Positions 44,247 to 55,499 of a DNA stretch of 64,000 nt are shown here, piece after piece. The DNA comes from Lepidostoma basale. Taxonomy: Eukaryota > Arthropoda > Insecta > Trichoptera > Lepidostomatidae. The stretch spans positions 4,928,501-4,992,500 of the forward strand of contig JAHDVF020000016.1 of the NCBI GenBank assembly GCA_022606425.2, in the 5' to 3' direction. The first letter of the stretch is position 1. Each line of letters starts with the position of its first letter. A program made the position numbers and the translations under genes. Below the pieces are notes generated by a model. The model ran no database searches. It was not told the origin of the DNA and saw only the letters and a list, made by a program, of their open reading frames with translations.

Positions 44247-45144
44247 TAGGGTGTTTTTTTTAGAGGTATATGTATATATGAGGGTATTAGTTGCAAACCT
44301 GGCAAACTCCATCATTAGATGTTTTGAGTAAATCGCAAAAAACTGATACGCTAATAAAATGCGCTTTTTTACGATATTTATTTTTTTCATCTCAACCAGT
44401 TAGTATTTTAAAAGTAATCAGCCATGAAATAATCATCATTATGTTGATAATTAAAGTAAAATAATGAATTTCATTTTGGAGTTTGCCAGCTTTGCAACAC
44501 TCAAGTGGAGGTTGCCATGTTTGCAACAAACCCTATATTTTAATAGCAAAATTCTTCAGAATGAAGCCGAATTCGAAACTGAAAATCAATAAAAATTGTG
44601 TGCAAACGTATTATGAATAATACCCCAATTCATATCTCACTTTTGATTGTTGGTGGAGTTTGCCGGGTTTGCAAATAATACCCTCATATTCAAAATGAAA
44701 AAAAAAAACACATTAAAATAATGTTAATGTCTACGATATTGTCTTTATTTAATAGATAATTTTATACCATTATTGTTTAAATATGATTTCGGGCATATGA
44801 GCGCCATGGCTAGCTCGAATGAAACGCAATCGTGAAATCCAATTTTCGACAATTGTCGTCTTTGTGGGTGCGTATTATCCACTAGAGTGTACGTGGTGCA
44901 AAAACGATCCATGGTCTTCCGAAAAAATTCCTCGGATAGACGATTATGTCGATTATAAAATGGACGTAGTGCGTAGGATAAGTTTGGTGAACCAAACCAT
45001 GATTTTCTAAATAATTTTGTACAATTTGCAAGCACTGTTCTGACGTCAGTCTATTCATGGTAAAATGACAAAACGTGCTGACTACAAATCAGCTGTCAAC
45101 AATGTTGCCAGTTTCAAAACCAAACCTCTAAAAAAAACACCCTA
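44247..45144 (-). mobile_element. Mariner-superfamily DNA transposon with broken transposase
   Basis: Inverted ends TAGGGTGTTTTTTTTAGAGG and CCTCTAAAAAAAACACCCTA are flanked by TA on both sides (44245-44246 and 45145-45146). On -, from 45060, MNRLTSEQCLQIVQNYLENH is followed after a frameshift by ALRPFYNRHNRLSEEFFRK and TTYTLVDNTHPQRR, the N-terminal helix-turn-helix domain of a Tc3/mariner-type transposase. The catalytic part is absent, replaced by other sequence including a nested inverted-repeat element at 44276-44693. Confidence 0.88.
44276..44693. mobile_element. Nested inverted-repeat element inside the mariner
   Basis: TATGAGGGTATTAGTTGCAA at left and TTGCAAATAATACCCTCATA at right are near-perfect inverted ends. 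GTTTGCCAG- and TTTGCAAC-type motifs recur inside. Confidence 0.75.
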
Positions 45145-45569
45145 TATATACTTAGTTGTCTGCTTGGAAAATATGTGGAGATCTATCTTGATCTAATGAA
45201 TAATGTATGAAGATTTTTGTTTCCTTCGGATTGTTTACTTAGCTTATAAAGTAGTCAAAATGTATATCCAGATAAGTTAACACTACACCGACATCCCGGA
45301 GGGCTTTGCAGAGAGAATAAACTACTGCACACCTTTATCCTGGCAAGCTTTATTAGATTCACATGCGCACTTTCACAGATTCACATTCACATGTGCACGC
45401 TGAAAAATCCATATTTATTCTCAGTACTCACCTCATTGAGTGATGTATGCAAGTTTACATTCAGACCATATTCATACAAATCTTCTTATTCTCCTTCTTC
45501 CGATTGTAGATCTTGCGATCTGTTAATGCAGGATATCAACTCCTGTGATAAAGACGACCAGCCTTCTCT

Positions 45570-46030
45570 CCATCTCAATAGTTTACAGATAAGAAGGGAT
45601 GGGTGCACACTTACCTATTTCTTCAGACTTATCAGGGGATTCTTTGAGAATTCCATCATCTTGGAGGCTGTCCATCTTTATGTTCCGGATGGTTATCTTC
45701 GACAGCGTCAGCACAGACTGTTTTATCTCCCAGCATGCAGAACCAACCTGCATCTGGTGATGCCGGTGGGGAGAGCAATCAAACTGCTGAACATGATCGC
45801 TTCGGAGATCGATGTCTTTCATATTCGTGAAAATACGTTCAGAAGACAAATACTCTTGACTTTGGAGAGTATCTTGTATTCCTAATGTCAAACCATCTCT
45901 CATGTCATTCTGTTATTATACGAGTATATTTATTATATTTTACCTCTTCTTAATAGATGTCTTAAACTTAAAAAAAAATTGTAATATCTTTTGAGAAAAT
46001 AAACTGATTTGATTTGATCTGATTTGATCT
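45570..46030 (+). mobile_element. Jockey/CR1-type LINE 3' end with (GATTT)n tail (plus)
   Basis: The frame has LNSLQIRRDGCTLTYFFRL, LRQRQHRLFYLPACRTNL and EIDVFHIRENTFRRQILL, then a stop and AAATAAACTGATTTGATTTG. A third copy of the family, moderately diverged. Confidence 0.9.
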
Positions 46031-46034
46031 TTTT

Positions 46035-46290
46035 GGTGGTCGACGGCCCTCTAGAGTCTCGTGCATCACGATCTTAGGAATTCTTGCTAGACCCATTCTC
46101 TCGACGTGGTCCCTCCAGAATCGTCTGCTCTGCCTACTCCATCTCTCTATGTCTTCAATTTTGCAGGATTTGCGAATTTCTTCATTGGGTTCTCCCCACA
46201 ATTGGTTTCAAAGTTCTCATTTCTGCTACTCTTAAGAGATGTTTGGTTCTGAGAGTGTCTGCTCTTCCTTCGATTCCGTAGGTCAAATCG
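46035..46290 (-). mobile_element. LINE tail fragment (minus)
   Basis: Read on -: NEEIRKSCKIEDIERWSRQS, then RRFWRDHVERMGLARIPK and GRRPPKR, a non-LTR C-terminal tail. It abuts the 3' end of the preceding element. Confidence 0.82.
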
Positions 46291-46299
46291 ATAATTCTA

Positions 46300-47110
46300 T
46301 TTAATCAATTCAGTTTACTTTAACAGAAACCATTTCACAATATCACGAGACTGTTTAAGAAGAGTAATGAGTAAAGTTATTGAATCGTAATATAAATAGG
46401 CAAAAACCCTTATGTCGTCAAGGGTACGAGAATATTTGGAATACAAGAAAGCGAGAGGCGAAAGAGGAATACTTCGATTTGGTCCAAAAGCACACGATGC
46501 GCATATCCGAGAACGTTGCTGGATTATTTTGACTTTTGTTCTGATAATTGTTATATGACAGTGGTGTAGAAAACAAAAGGAGAAAATTTTGGCGTTGTTA
46601 ATTGTAATTTTTTAATTAAAATTTGAAGTCATTAGAAATATTTTAAAATAGCTTCTTCTCTTTGTTCAACAAAAAATCTCGATTTTCACCACGACATGTA
46701 AATAATAAAAGTATTTACTTGTACACGTCTATAGGAATTTTCTCCGATTTTGTGAAGCAGGGTAAATCATTGTACCAGTTAATACACTAAATTCTATTAA
46801 AAAAAACTTTGAAATAAAAAATGTTGGTCCACAATTAATAAAACGAGATATTTTATTAATATTGGCAGTCTTGGAATTTCAATTATTTTAATATTTGAAA
46901 AAAATAAAACCTGAAAAATTTCTCATCTTATATTTTATTTGAAGTCATGGCTAATTTCGAGTATAATATTAAATTCACCTAAAAAAATATTAAACAAAAA
47001 AAATAACCGTGTATTTTTACTTACTTAAAAATAAACACTGTAGAACCCTGTTTTATTTATTTTGATTAAATGAAAACACCAAATATATATTATAAAATAT
47101 TTTTAATATT
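46300..47110. other. AT-rich sequence, nothing recognised
   Basis: No coding stretch, repeat or RNA gene was noticed. Confidence 0.5.
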
Positions 47111-47115
47111 TTTTG

Positions 47116-47305
47116 TCAGGTCGTTTAAACCCAATTACTATATACAGTTTGTTTTGGGTATTAAATTGATTCTCATGATATGTGATAGGTAGCTTATCTA
47201 TCGTATTTTTATTGTCACGTGAATTCTACACCGGAACAGTGCAATCGCACTGCTATTTCCGGAAATCGAACCCAGGACCTTTGGTGTGGCAGTCAAAGCT
47301 TCACG
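47116..47305 (-). repeat. tRNA-derived SINE (minus)
   Basis: Read on -: GACTGCCACACCAAAGG, CCTGGGTTCGATTTCCGG, GAATTCACGTGACAATAAAA, and the 3' block ACTGTATATAGTAATTGGG. The tRNA-like head is cut at its 5' end. Confidence 0.82.
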
Positions 47306-47589
47306 AATCATCGATTAATTTGTACTTCCAGCGATGAAGTTACAATACAAAATAAATTGATATATTTCTCGAGATTTTGGTACATCCATAAGACGATTCA
47401 AAAATCGATGAAAAGGGACACCACTGGAACAGGACATTCCCATGTTTCCAAGAATCATTCAATCAACTGTGTCAATCTACACACAAATTTTGAAATAAAT
47501 TAGCTCATATTCATGTTAATAAACAACCAATAAATTAATTTACACGAATGAAAACGTCTGTTTTCTAGAAGTTTTATTATATTTTATGG

Positions 47590-48260
47590 GAATGACATGT
47601 TTCGCCCTTCTAAGGCAATATCAAACCCTAATTTAACTTTAATCAATGAACAAACTAACATATATTCATCCCCATTCCTTAATGTAGTTCCAATATATAA
47701 TTTGATTCAAAGAACTCTTGATTCTGCAGTGTATTTATTTCACATTTCAGATGCAGAAGAGAAGAATATATCGATTGAGTCTACGCACGCAGGATGGCGA
47801 TTTTATTTTATATATAATACTAAAATCATTAGTCACCCTGAAATATGTAAAATCATTTGTAAACAATTTGTAAGAAGATTTTTTTCTTAGTAACACTTTT
47901 CGTACTACCTCAAATAACTTATTTTTTATTTATATAATATCATTCAGTATCGTAACCATGTATCCATTGTCATAAAATTTCTTAACGAGTTCCAAGAAAC
48001 ACTTTTCAATATTTCTGAATCTTCCTAAATAATTATTTGTTAAAAATGTATAAAGTCACATTTATTTTCGTTAATTACCATATTCTACTCCATTTAATAG
48101 TGTATATAAACTGCAACGAGTTGAAGTTTCGTCACATTTGATAATGCCTTGGAAGGGCGAAACATGTCATTCCAATAAAATATAATAAAACTTCTAGAAA
48201 ACTGACGTATTCACTCGTGTTAATTATTTAATATTGAGTTTTACATCATTGTTCAAGAAA
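47590..48260. repeat. Palindromic element split by a 500-base insert carrying an ORF
   Basis: The left arm (ATGACATGTTTCGCCCTTCTAAGG, 47590-47632) and right arm (48127-48185, with GAAGGGCGAAACATGTCAT) are those of the 37722 family. Instead of a short loop they enclose ~490 bases. An open frame (from about 47597, NPNLTLINEQTNIYSSPF, ending ICKQFVRRFFS at 47888) is in the insert. I do not recognise it. Confidence 0.75.
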
Positions 48261-49050
48261 CAATAAATAACCTATAAATTCATAACATTTGTCTTTACAC
48301 AAAAGGACACAAAAGAGTGTCTCGACCTAGAGTATATTTTCCCAATACAACGAATTGATTTTTATAACTGGGAAGTCATGGTGAATATGAGAAAATAATT
48401 GAAAAACCCTGAAACAAAACCAGTCTCAAGTTTGTAAGGGAGCCAGGATACTCGACATGAAGGAGAACAATGGAAGGTAATCTGAGAAGAACGGCACACA
48501 AAAGAGTAGAAACCGCAGTAAGTGAAACGAACTTAATTATACATACTTGTACATATAGTATATACGTATTGGCTCTCTCTTGGAGTTTTGTAGCTTTGTG
48601 TCACTTACCTACTACTCGTATTATTACGTACTAACTAAATTATGAGATGATATACCCAGGAACATATCGCACTAGTATTTCTGAAGTAACGCAAGTCAAA
48701 ACACGTTTTCGTCTGGTGTCACTTTATAAATACTAATTTGACATATAAATCATTTTATTGTGTCGGGTACGTATTTTAATTTGAGTTTTCTGATGTTATG
48801 AGATGTAAAATACCTAGGAGTAATTGAAAAATAGATTAATGATATAAATTCTCTAATTAGTTCCGGGTAATAATTTCCAAGGTGGCTCTAGGTCTGCCTC
48901 GCTTTCTCTTTCCCCCCATAGGGGACCAGTCTAGTGCGTCCTGAGCGATGCAGGCTGGATTTCGGTCTCAGAGTGTGACCAATCGCTCATCCATATAAAT
49001 TCCTTAATACTGTATTCTACTTATTTAACTCGTGTATAAAAACAAAAATA

Positions 49051-49290
49051 TGTCTTTGGTCTGGTGTAGAATTCACGTGACAATAAAAAATGGCGATAGA
49101 TTGGCTACCTATCACATGTCACAAGAATCAATATAATAGCTAAAATATAAAAAAAAAATGTATACAGTAATTGGGTCGAAACGACCTGTTGTGTACATAA
49201 AAAAAAAAAAAAAAAAACGCTACAATTGATAATGGCTTAAAAAGGCGAAACATGTCATCCCCATAAATCATAATAACATTTCTAGAATAA
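49051..49290 (+). repeat. 5'-truncated SINE followed by a half palindrome element
   Basis: 49051-49202 is the 3' half of the tRNA-derived SINE (GTCTTTGGTCTGGTGTAG onward) ending in a long A-run. 49225-49290 is one arm of the GATAATGCC family, inserted at or near that A-run. Confidence 0.8.
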
Positions 49291-49339
49291 TTAGATTAAA
49301 GATACGTTATTATATGTCGTTTATTTATAAAAACATTAT

Positions 49340-49620
49340 TCTTCTTCTTTTTCTTCAACTTGCTGAAATCTTAAGAGGCTCTTATTATAGGATTCAGCTT
49401 TTGTGATGCTTAACTCCAGCTATCTCTCCATCGTTTTGGAGGTCTGGTGGGTGCCGTTTATCTGGTATTCCATGCAAAGCCCTGCATGGAATCCTTGTGT
49501 GATTCTCTGGAGATGATGGTACCAGTAGCTTCGACGTTGTAGCTCCCATCTGACCAAATCTTGAACCTCAATAGCACGTAGTGTTTTCATTTCCGTTGTC
49601 CTCAACATTTAAGTCTTGAC
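49340..49620 (-). mobile_element. LINE tail fragment (minus)
   Basis: Read on -: EVQDLVRWELQRRSYWYHHL, preceded by EMKTLRAI, a non-LTR C-terminal tail. Confidence 0.72.
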
Positions 49621-50139
49621 TGTGTTCGCTCTAGGATAAGCGCATATGTGAGGATAAGTCGTTATATATATTGTGATAACCGAACAATTCGATGATTGAT
49701 AAATCATATTAGCATTTCAAGACTGGGAACTCAAAGATTAGGGAAATATGCGAGGTTGAAGATGTCGTGTTAAGTTGGGGAGGCAAGGGAGAAGGTATTG
49801 GTATGCACACTTGAGAAGAATGGATCCATACAGTATTCCGTATATTTAAGCCTGTCATTTAAGCGAGCCAACATTTATCTGTCTTTATTAATTTCCTTCG
49901 TTTGGTATTCAATGATACATTGTACTTTTGAACAATATGCTTAGAGATCTCACTTCTACTGCATTTACTCAACATTTATTTTCATTATATATTATTATTA
50001 TATTGTTATAAATTTGGAGATAGAGCGGGATAGTAAGTTAGTTACATGTATAATTTTTATTTCAACGTATTAAAAAAAGTATTAAAATAAAAAATAAATT
50101 TTCAAATCATTTTCTATTAAATAATGAATAAAAATGAAA

Positions 50140-50345
50140 ACGTCAGTTTTATAGAAGTTATATTTTATGGGAATGACATGTTTCAACCTTCTTAGGCATT
50201 ATCAAATGTTTGATAATACCTTAGAAACATTTGATAATGCCTTAGGGCGAATCATGTCCCGTAAAATATAATTAAACTTCTAGAAAACTGACGTTTTCAT
50301 TCGTATTAATTATTTAATATGGAGTTTTACATCATTGTTCAAGAA
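50140..50345. repeat. Palindromic element (GATAATGCC family)
   Basis: The arms run from AAAACGTCAGTTTTATAGAAG to its partner around TTGATAATACCTTAGAAAC, followed by the shared tail CATTGTTCAAGAAACAATAAA. Confidence 0.85.
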
Positions 50346-50563
50346 ACAATAAATATCATTTTCTATTTTACTGCACACCCCTTCGGAAAGACGGCGTGGT
50401 GGTTAGGTTAGGCTAGTTATCTTCTTGTCTCTTTTTGTAAAGAGCGTGATGATAGACATTAAAACAAATCAAGTTTAGTTAAAAGATGACATAAAATAAA
50501 AGATTGAATGCTTAGATTTATTTTCTCATAGTACAAAATGACTTAAAGCTAGGGTTTCTTTAA

Positions 50564-50710
50564 TCACAGGGTTTTTTCGTAATCAATAAGTTTCTGAATA
50601 TCAGAATTAGCAAGATCCCTCCTTAGCGCCAAATCCTTCGGAGCCAAAAGATCAAACTGGAGTACATCGTAACAATTGTTGATGCTGTCAACAACAGTTT
50701 TCTCCAAGTC
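50564..50710 (-). CDS. Unidentified protein, last exon with stop
   Basis: Acceptor TTTTTTTCCAG on -; 48 codons plus TGA, phase 0. The peptide is DLEKTVVDSINNCYDVLQFD then LLAPKDLALRRDLANSDIQK, ending LIDYEKTL. It is predicted helical and mixed-charge, with no membrane segment. It joins in phase to the exon ending at 55701. I do not recognise the family. Coding status rests on the clean splice sites, the phase agreement and the balanced amino-acid use. Confidence 0.72.
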   Translation of the reverse strand, partial: DLEKTVVDSINNCYDVLQFDLLAPKDLALRRDLANSDIQKLIDYEKTL

Positions 50711-51084
50711 CTGGAAAAAAATATAAAAATACATCAAAAACATAACCAAATTATTATATACACAGTAGTATGTATCAGAATTTACATATTTAGAATTTAC
50801 ATTAATTTTTGTAAAACTATGACGCCAAAATCAACAGTACCATTTAACGTATGCGTACATTTATAAAATAAAATAAAAATAAACTGTTTATTACAGTACT
50901 TTTCGAGAATATTTGGAATCAAAATCACGTATAAAAAAACTTGTATCCAATGGTTATTTTAGTGATTTTTGGCCGGAGTTTTAGAGGAATCTGATGGAAT
51001 GCCAAGAGTAGGTAGCCGTACTTGGATATAATTGGTAGCTACTAAACCTGCTTACTTGTATTTGGATGTAGAAAAAAAATGACT

Positions 51085-52095
51085 TTATTACATTTAATTA
51101 TCAATCAAATCAGTTTATTTTCTAAAAAGAAAATAAGCTCTCTTAATCCTGATAAATGTGAAATTCTATGGGCGGCAACTGCCAAAAGAGGCCACCTGTT
51201 TATCAATGATTCCCTCTCTCTTCCGAATACGACTAAAGTCCCATCTAAAAACATCAAACTTCTTGGAGTAAATTTTGATAGTAATTTGTGACTTTCCTAA
51301 CAAATCAATCACGTCGTCAAAACTAGCAACTTTGGATTAAGACAAATAAAATATATCCGTAAATGCCTACCTTCTGATACCATTAAAACCCTTGTAAATT
51401 CCTTTGTCATCTCACTATCGACTACTGCAACTAACTATATGCCGAACAACACAAGAAGCAACTGGATAGACTCTGGAATCCATAATGAATACTGCAGCAC
51501 GATTAATTTCACGACTGAGAAGACGCTACTGGAGAGATCATGTGGAAAGAGCATGTTCTGAAAGAGTGATAAATATAGCCGCAAATAAAGTACCAACAGG
51601 AAATCGACCTGCAGGAAGACCACCTAAAAGATGGCGAGACAGTTGGACATCTGCATCCTAGGAACAGGCTCCGAGAAATAACAGGACACAGTCCTAAATA
51701 AAGCAGCAGAAGAAGAAGATGAATTTTTGGTGCATCAAGATTCACAAATGTAATCTCAATGCTCTATCGACTTCACTGGTTAAGGTTACCTTAGCGAATC
51801 GAATATAAATTATGTCTACTTGTTCACAACGCCTTACATGGACAAGCACCCCACTACCTCACAGACCTTTGCAAGCTAATTGATCTAATCCCTCGGCAGT
51901 CAACTCTACGATCTTCGAAGGAAGAAGCAACACTCAAATTTCTTGTCCCGCGGTGTCAAGAAGCTTCAAACTTCGCGGATCGTGCTTTTGGCATTTTACA
52001 ATATCCGCAACAACGAAGGAGTATTCAGAAGCTCTCTTAAAAGTTTTATTTTTAAGAGAAGCTTTCTGGACGAAGAGCGCCCGTGATGTGAATCT
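51085..52095 (+). mobile_element. CR1/L2-like LINE, C-terminal part, interrupted by another LINE tail
   Basis: Frame pieces: LNPDKCEILWAATAKRG, then IKLLGVNFDSNL, VVKTSNFGLRQIKYIRKCLP, LVNSFVISL; after a break, EYKLCLLVHNALHGQAPHYL-like and RSSKEEATLKFLVP. The middle (51520-51725) reads RRRYWRDHVERACSERVI then RPAGRPPKRWRDSW, which belongs to a different non-LTR family and was inserted into it. Confidence 0.85.
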
Positions 52096-52170
52096 CTCAC
52101 ACAAATGGAGCTATAAAAATCATCATCATCTATCATCATCATCATAACATCATCATATAAATCATCATCA
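52096..52170 (+). repeat. (ATC)n microsatellite
   Basis: Imperfect ATCATC units at about 52116-52170, directly after the CR1/L2-like 3' end; could be its tail. Confidence 0.75.
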
Positions 52171-52867
52171 TTAGTAACTTAGTTTTTTTTAAATATTTTT
52201 TATATGACAATTAATAGAACTACTTAAACAACTGAATATTGAGATTAGAAAATTAAGTCTTATACCATATAATCGACTTACATATAAGTTAGTACTTGTA
52301 TAAGCTCTAGAAATTTCTATTTTGCAGCTCCGGGGCAAATATTTGTTCGTATTATGTCGTCCACTCAGCTCTATGTGATCTCCCCCGGGGCCTTGTGGTT
52401 TGTGATTTTCACTTAAAAGTACATCTAAAGTTCGCGCAAAAAATGAGAAGTCACCGTTATAATATTTTTGTGCGTCTCTCGAATACAGCTGAAATAAATT
52501 GCGTGGGGTCTATGAACTGAAGAATGGCAGTATTATATATCGTGTCGTTATATGACATGATGTTTTACATGTATAATCATGCTTTTGTGTATTTTCATAG
52601 CAATGGATATAAACTGTTTAATAGACTCTGCTAGATTAAGTTAAATTTTATGAAAATCGATATAGAATAAAACCCATTACGTGGCGTAGATTTTCCCAGA
52701 ACCCAGTAATGTAGTGATCTATTTGAAACAATTTAAAAATATATATTTTCTTCTATATTCACCAGCATAACATCACACATTAATAGCTTTTGAAAATCAT
52801 TGTATTGATAAGCTTGGGCCAATAATAATATTTCTAAACATACTGTTGGATAGCAAATACTATGCAC

Positions 52868-52970
52868 AAGCTGAAATGTGTAGAATGGGCTATGGAGAGA
52901 CAAATGCATAACATAAGTCTGAGGGACAAAATACCCAATACCGAAATCAGAGGCAAACAAATGTCAAATG
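52868..52970 (+). mobile_element. LINE tail fragment (plus)
   Basis: The frame KLKCVEWAMERQMHNISLRD then KIPNTEIRGKQ is the common AMERxMLxxSLRD motif of non-LTR C-termini. It runs straight into the following tandem array. Confidence 0.8.
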
Positions 52971-53270
52971 TCAAATGTCAACGGTCAAATGTCAAATGTG
53001 AAATGTGAAATGACAAATGTAAAATGTCAAACGTCAAATGTCAAATGTTAAATGTCAAATGTCAAATGTCAATGGTCAAATGTCAAATATCAAATAGTAA
53101 ATGTCAATTATCAAATGTCAAATGTCAAATGTCAATGGTCAAATGTCAAATATCAAATAGTAAATGTCAATTATCAAATGTCAAATGTCAAATGTCAATT
53201 GTCAAAAGTCAAATGCAAATTTCAAATGTCAAATGCCAAATGTATAATGTCAAAAAGGTAATGGAAAAAG
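52962..53270. repeat. Degenerate GTCAAAT tandem array
   Basis: More than 35 seven-base units (GTCAAAT with variants GTCAATG, GTCAATT, GTGAAAT). It includes a ~63-base higher-order unit (containing AATATCAAATAGTAAATGTC) present twice in a row at 53070-53200. Confidence 0.92.
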
Positions 53271-53925
53271 TCTAACGACAAAGGTCAAGCGTTACAGGGT
53301 AGATCTCAAAGGTTGGTGTCTAAGGTCAAAGGTCAAAGGTCAGAGGTCAGAGGTCAAGGGTTAAAGATCAATAAAAAGTCAAGGGCTAGATATCTAGAAC
53401 CAAATGACGCTATCTGAAGGTCGGGGTCAAAGGTCAAAGGTCAAGGGTCAAAGTTCAAGGGCCAAAGGTCAAGGGTCAAAGGTCAAGGGTCAAAGGTCGA
53501 GGTCAATGGTTTGATTTCAGCGATCTGTGTCAGGGTTCAAAGGTCAAAGTTCAGAGGTCAAAGGTCTACTATCTGTGAAAATTGAAACTGACCGTCAGGG
53601 ATTAAAGGTCGGAGGTCAGAGGTCAAAGGTCAGAGGTCATATGTCAAAGGTCAGAGGCCAAAGGTCAGAGGTTAAGGTCAAGGGCCGGTGATCTGGAATC
53701 AGATGACGCTGGATGATGAGGGTCGAGGTCAAAGGTCAAGGGTCAAAGGTCACGGTTTAAATGATTTGATTTCAGCGATCTGTGTCAGGGGTCAAAGGTC
53801 AAAGGTCAGAGGTCGGAGATTTGGAAAAATGAAACTGGCCGAATCTCAACGCCCAAAGGCGGCTGGTCAAAGGTCAAGCGTCAAAGGTCAAAGGTCAAGG
53901 GTCAAAGGTCACGGGTCAAGAACAG
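53271..53925. repeat. Degenerate AGGTCA-type tandem array
   Basis: Seven-base units (AGGTCAA, GGGTCAA, AGGTCAG) continue from the previous array, with interspersed longer blocks such as TCAGCGATCTGTGTCAGGG, which occurs at 53517 and 53772. Many neighbours read AGGTCA-A-AGGTCA, the DR1 arrangement bound by nuclear receptors. That could be coincidence of the unit. Confidence 0.9.
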
Positions 53926-53954
53926 GGTTTCATCCACGTTGTTCCGACATTTCA

Positions 53955-54190
53955 GTTCAGGTCGCCCTGCACTTCTCTTTGCCGTCCACGGTCTCCAAGT
54001 CAGCAGTCTTTTTGTCCACTTTTCATCTGAGCTTCTGGCTACGTGACCTGCCTATGAGTCGCGACCATGTGGATGATGTCAGTGACCTTTGTTTTTTCTA
54101 TCACAGTGTCTCTGTCTTTTAGGCTTATTCGTAACATGGCTGTTTTCGTGGCTCTTTGGGTCACTCGTAGTCTCTACCATTTCATCACAT
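53955..54190 (-). mobile_element. LINE tail fragment (minus)
   Basis: Same family and same orientation as 2228-2460 (GTCGCCCTGCACTTCTCTTT on +, then TCATCTGAGCTTCTGGCTAC). Decayed. Confidence 0.82.
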
Positions 54191-54838
54191 CTTGTGTCAT
54201 CTTGACATAGCAAAGGTAGCACCTTTGCTATGTCTTGGTTCATTTGAACTTCGAATTGAGTGGCGATATTTTCAGACTAAAACTCTTCCTGCCATCATTC
54301 CTGGCAAATTTTATAGCGATGGATCAGAGAGTGGCTTTATGAAAAAAAAACGCATTGCCCAGCATCTATGTCTGCCTCGCTTATTAAATATACTATCAAG
54401 AGACCTATCAAGTATTCCTATTAAAATATCGTCCGATTTTATTGATCGTGATTCTCTTCATGATTATCAACATGGCCTTCATGGCAAGTGGTAAATACTA
54501 TCGGAGCCATTTTCCATATCGCTCTAAGCATTCATTATCATTAAATTATTGAAACTTTAAAATTAAAATTTATTGTTATAATTTTTTTTATGGTTTAGGA
54601 GTTTTAGGCATCTAAGTGCGTGCATGTGTAATTATTAAAAAAATTACCAGTTACTCACTAGCCCTAAAGGAAAAGAAGTAGGGATGAGACTTATAAAAAT
54701 GTAATTATTTTTTGTCCTAAGGCTAAGGGCCACCCTAAAATTACATAAATCTATACTCGTACTCGTACAATGATAACATATGTATACAGGTATTTGAACC
54801 TACGGCAAAACGATCTTTTATATTAATTCATAATAAAT

Positions 54839-54840
54839 TG

Positions 54841-54914
<74 letters not shown>

Positions 54915-54941
54915 TATTATTATTATTATTATTATTATTTG
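54839..54941. repeat. (ATT)n microsatellite, left half
   Basis: About 34 near-perfect ATT units with one ACT. The array resumes at 55442-55502 beyond the LINE inserted between the halves. Confidence 0.93.
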
Positions 54942-55441
54942 GATGGAGTTCTAGTGCCAACCCTCATGTATGGAAGGGAAGCTTGGAGCTGGCAAAAGAA
55001 GGATAAAAGCAGGATAAACGCCGTAGAAATGAGATCACTAAGAAGAATGTGCGGGAAAACGTTGTATGATAGAATACCGAACGATGAAATAAGAAAGAAA
55101 TGTAAAGCAGATGACTGCATCATGAATAAAATTAAAAAAGGATCCCTGATATGGTTTGGACATATGGAACGAATGGATGAGAGTAGAATGGTTAAAAAGT
55201 TGTACACAAGCAGCGTGAGTGGGAAAAGAAGCCGAGGACGACCGAGGAAAACATGGCATGACCAAATTAATCAATTATTAAAAGGCGGCCACATTCGAAG
55301 TCGGAATAATCGACGTGCGTGCATGGTACGAGTTATAAATGTAGAGGAAGCCCGAGAGGTATGCCAAGAGAGGCCATTGTGGTGATCCATCCTCTCTGCC
55401 TACCCCTCCGGGGAAATGGCGTGATGGTTAGTTAGTTAGTT
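54942..55441 (+). mobile_element. RTE-like LINE 3' fragment inserted in a microsatellite (plus)
   Basis: An open frame of 148 codons (DGVLVPTLMYGREAWSWQK, RSLRRMCGKTLYDRIPND, RSRGRPRKTWHDQINQLL) diverged from the intact copy at 30674. It ends GGCGTGATGG and four GTTA units. (ATT)n lies on both sides. The open frame suggests limited age. Confidence 0.9.
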
Positions 55442-55499
55442 AGTTATTATTATTCATATTATTATTATTATTATTCATATTTTTATTATTATTATTATT

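Noticed and set aside
38600..50000. First exon of the opsin
   Set aside because: Candidate GT donors on - near 43.3, 47.0 and 48.6 kb were read; none preceded by an open hydrophobic stretch ending in the required phase.
52962..53275. 83-codon MSNVKCQM-type repetitive protein
   Set aside because: A seven-base repeat read in frame; the reading frame is a by-product of the tandem array and all three frames are similarly open.
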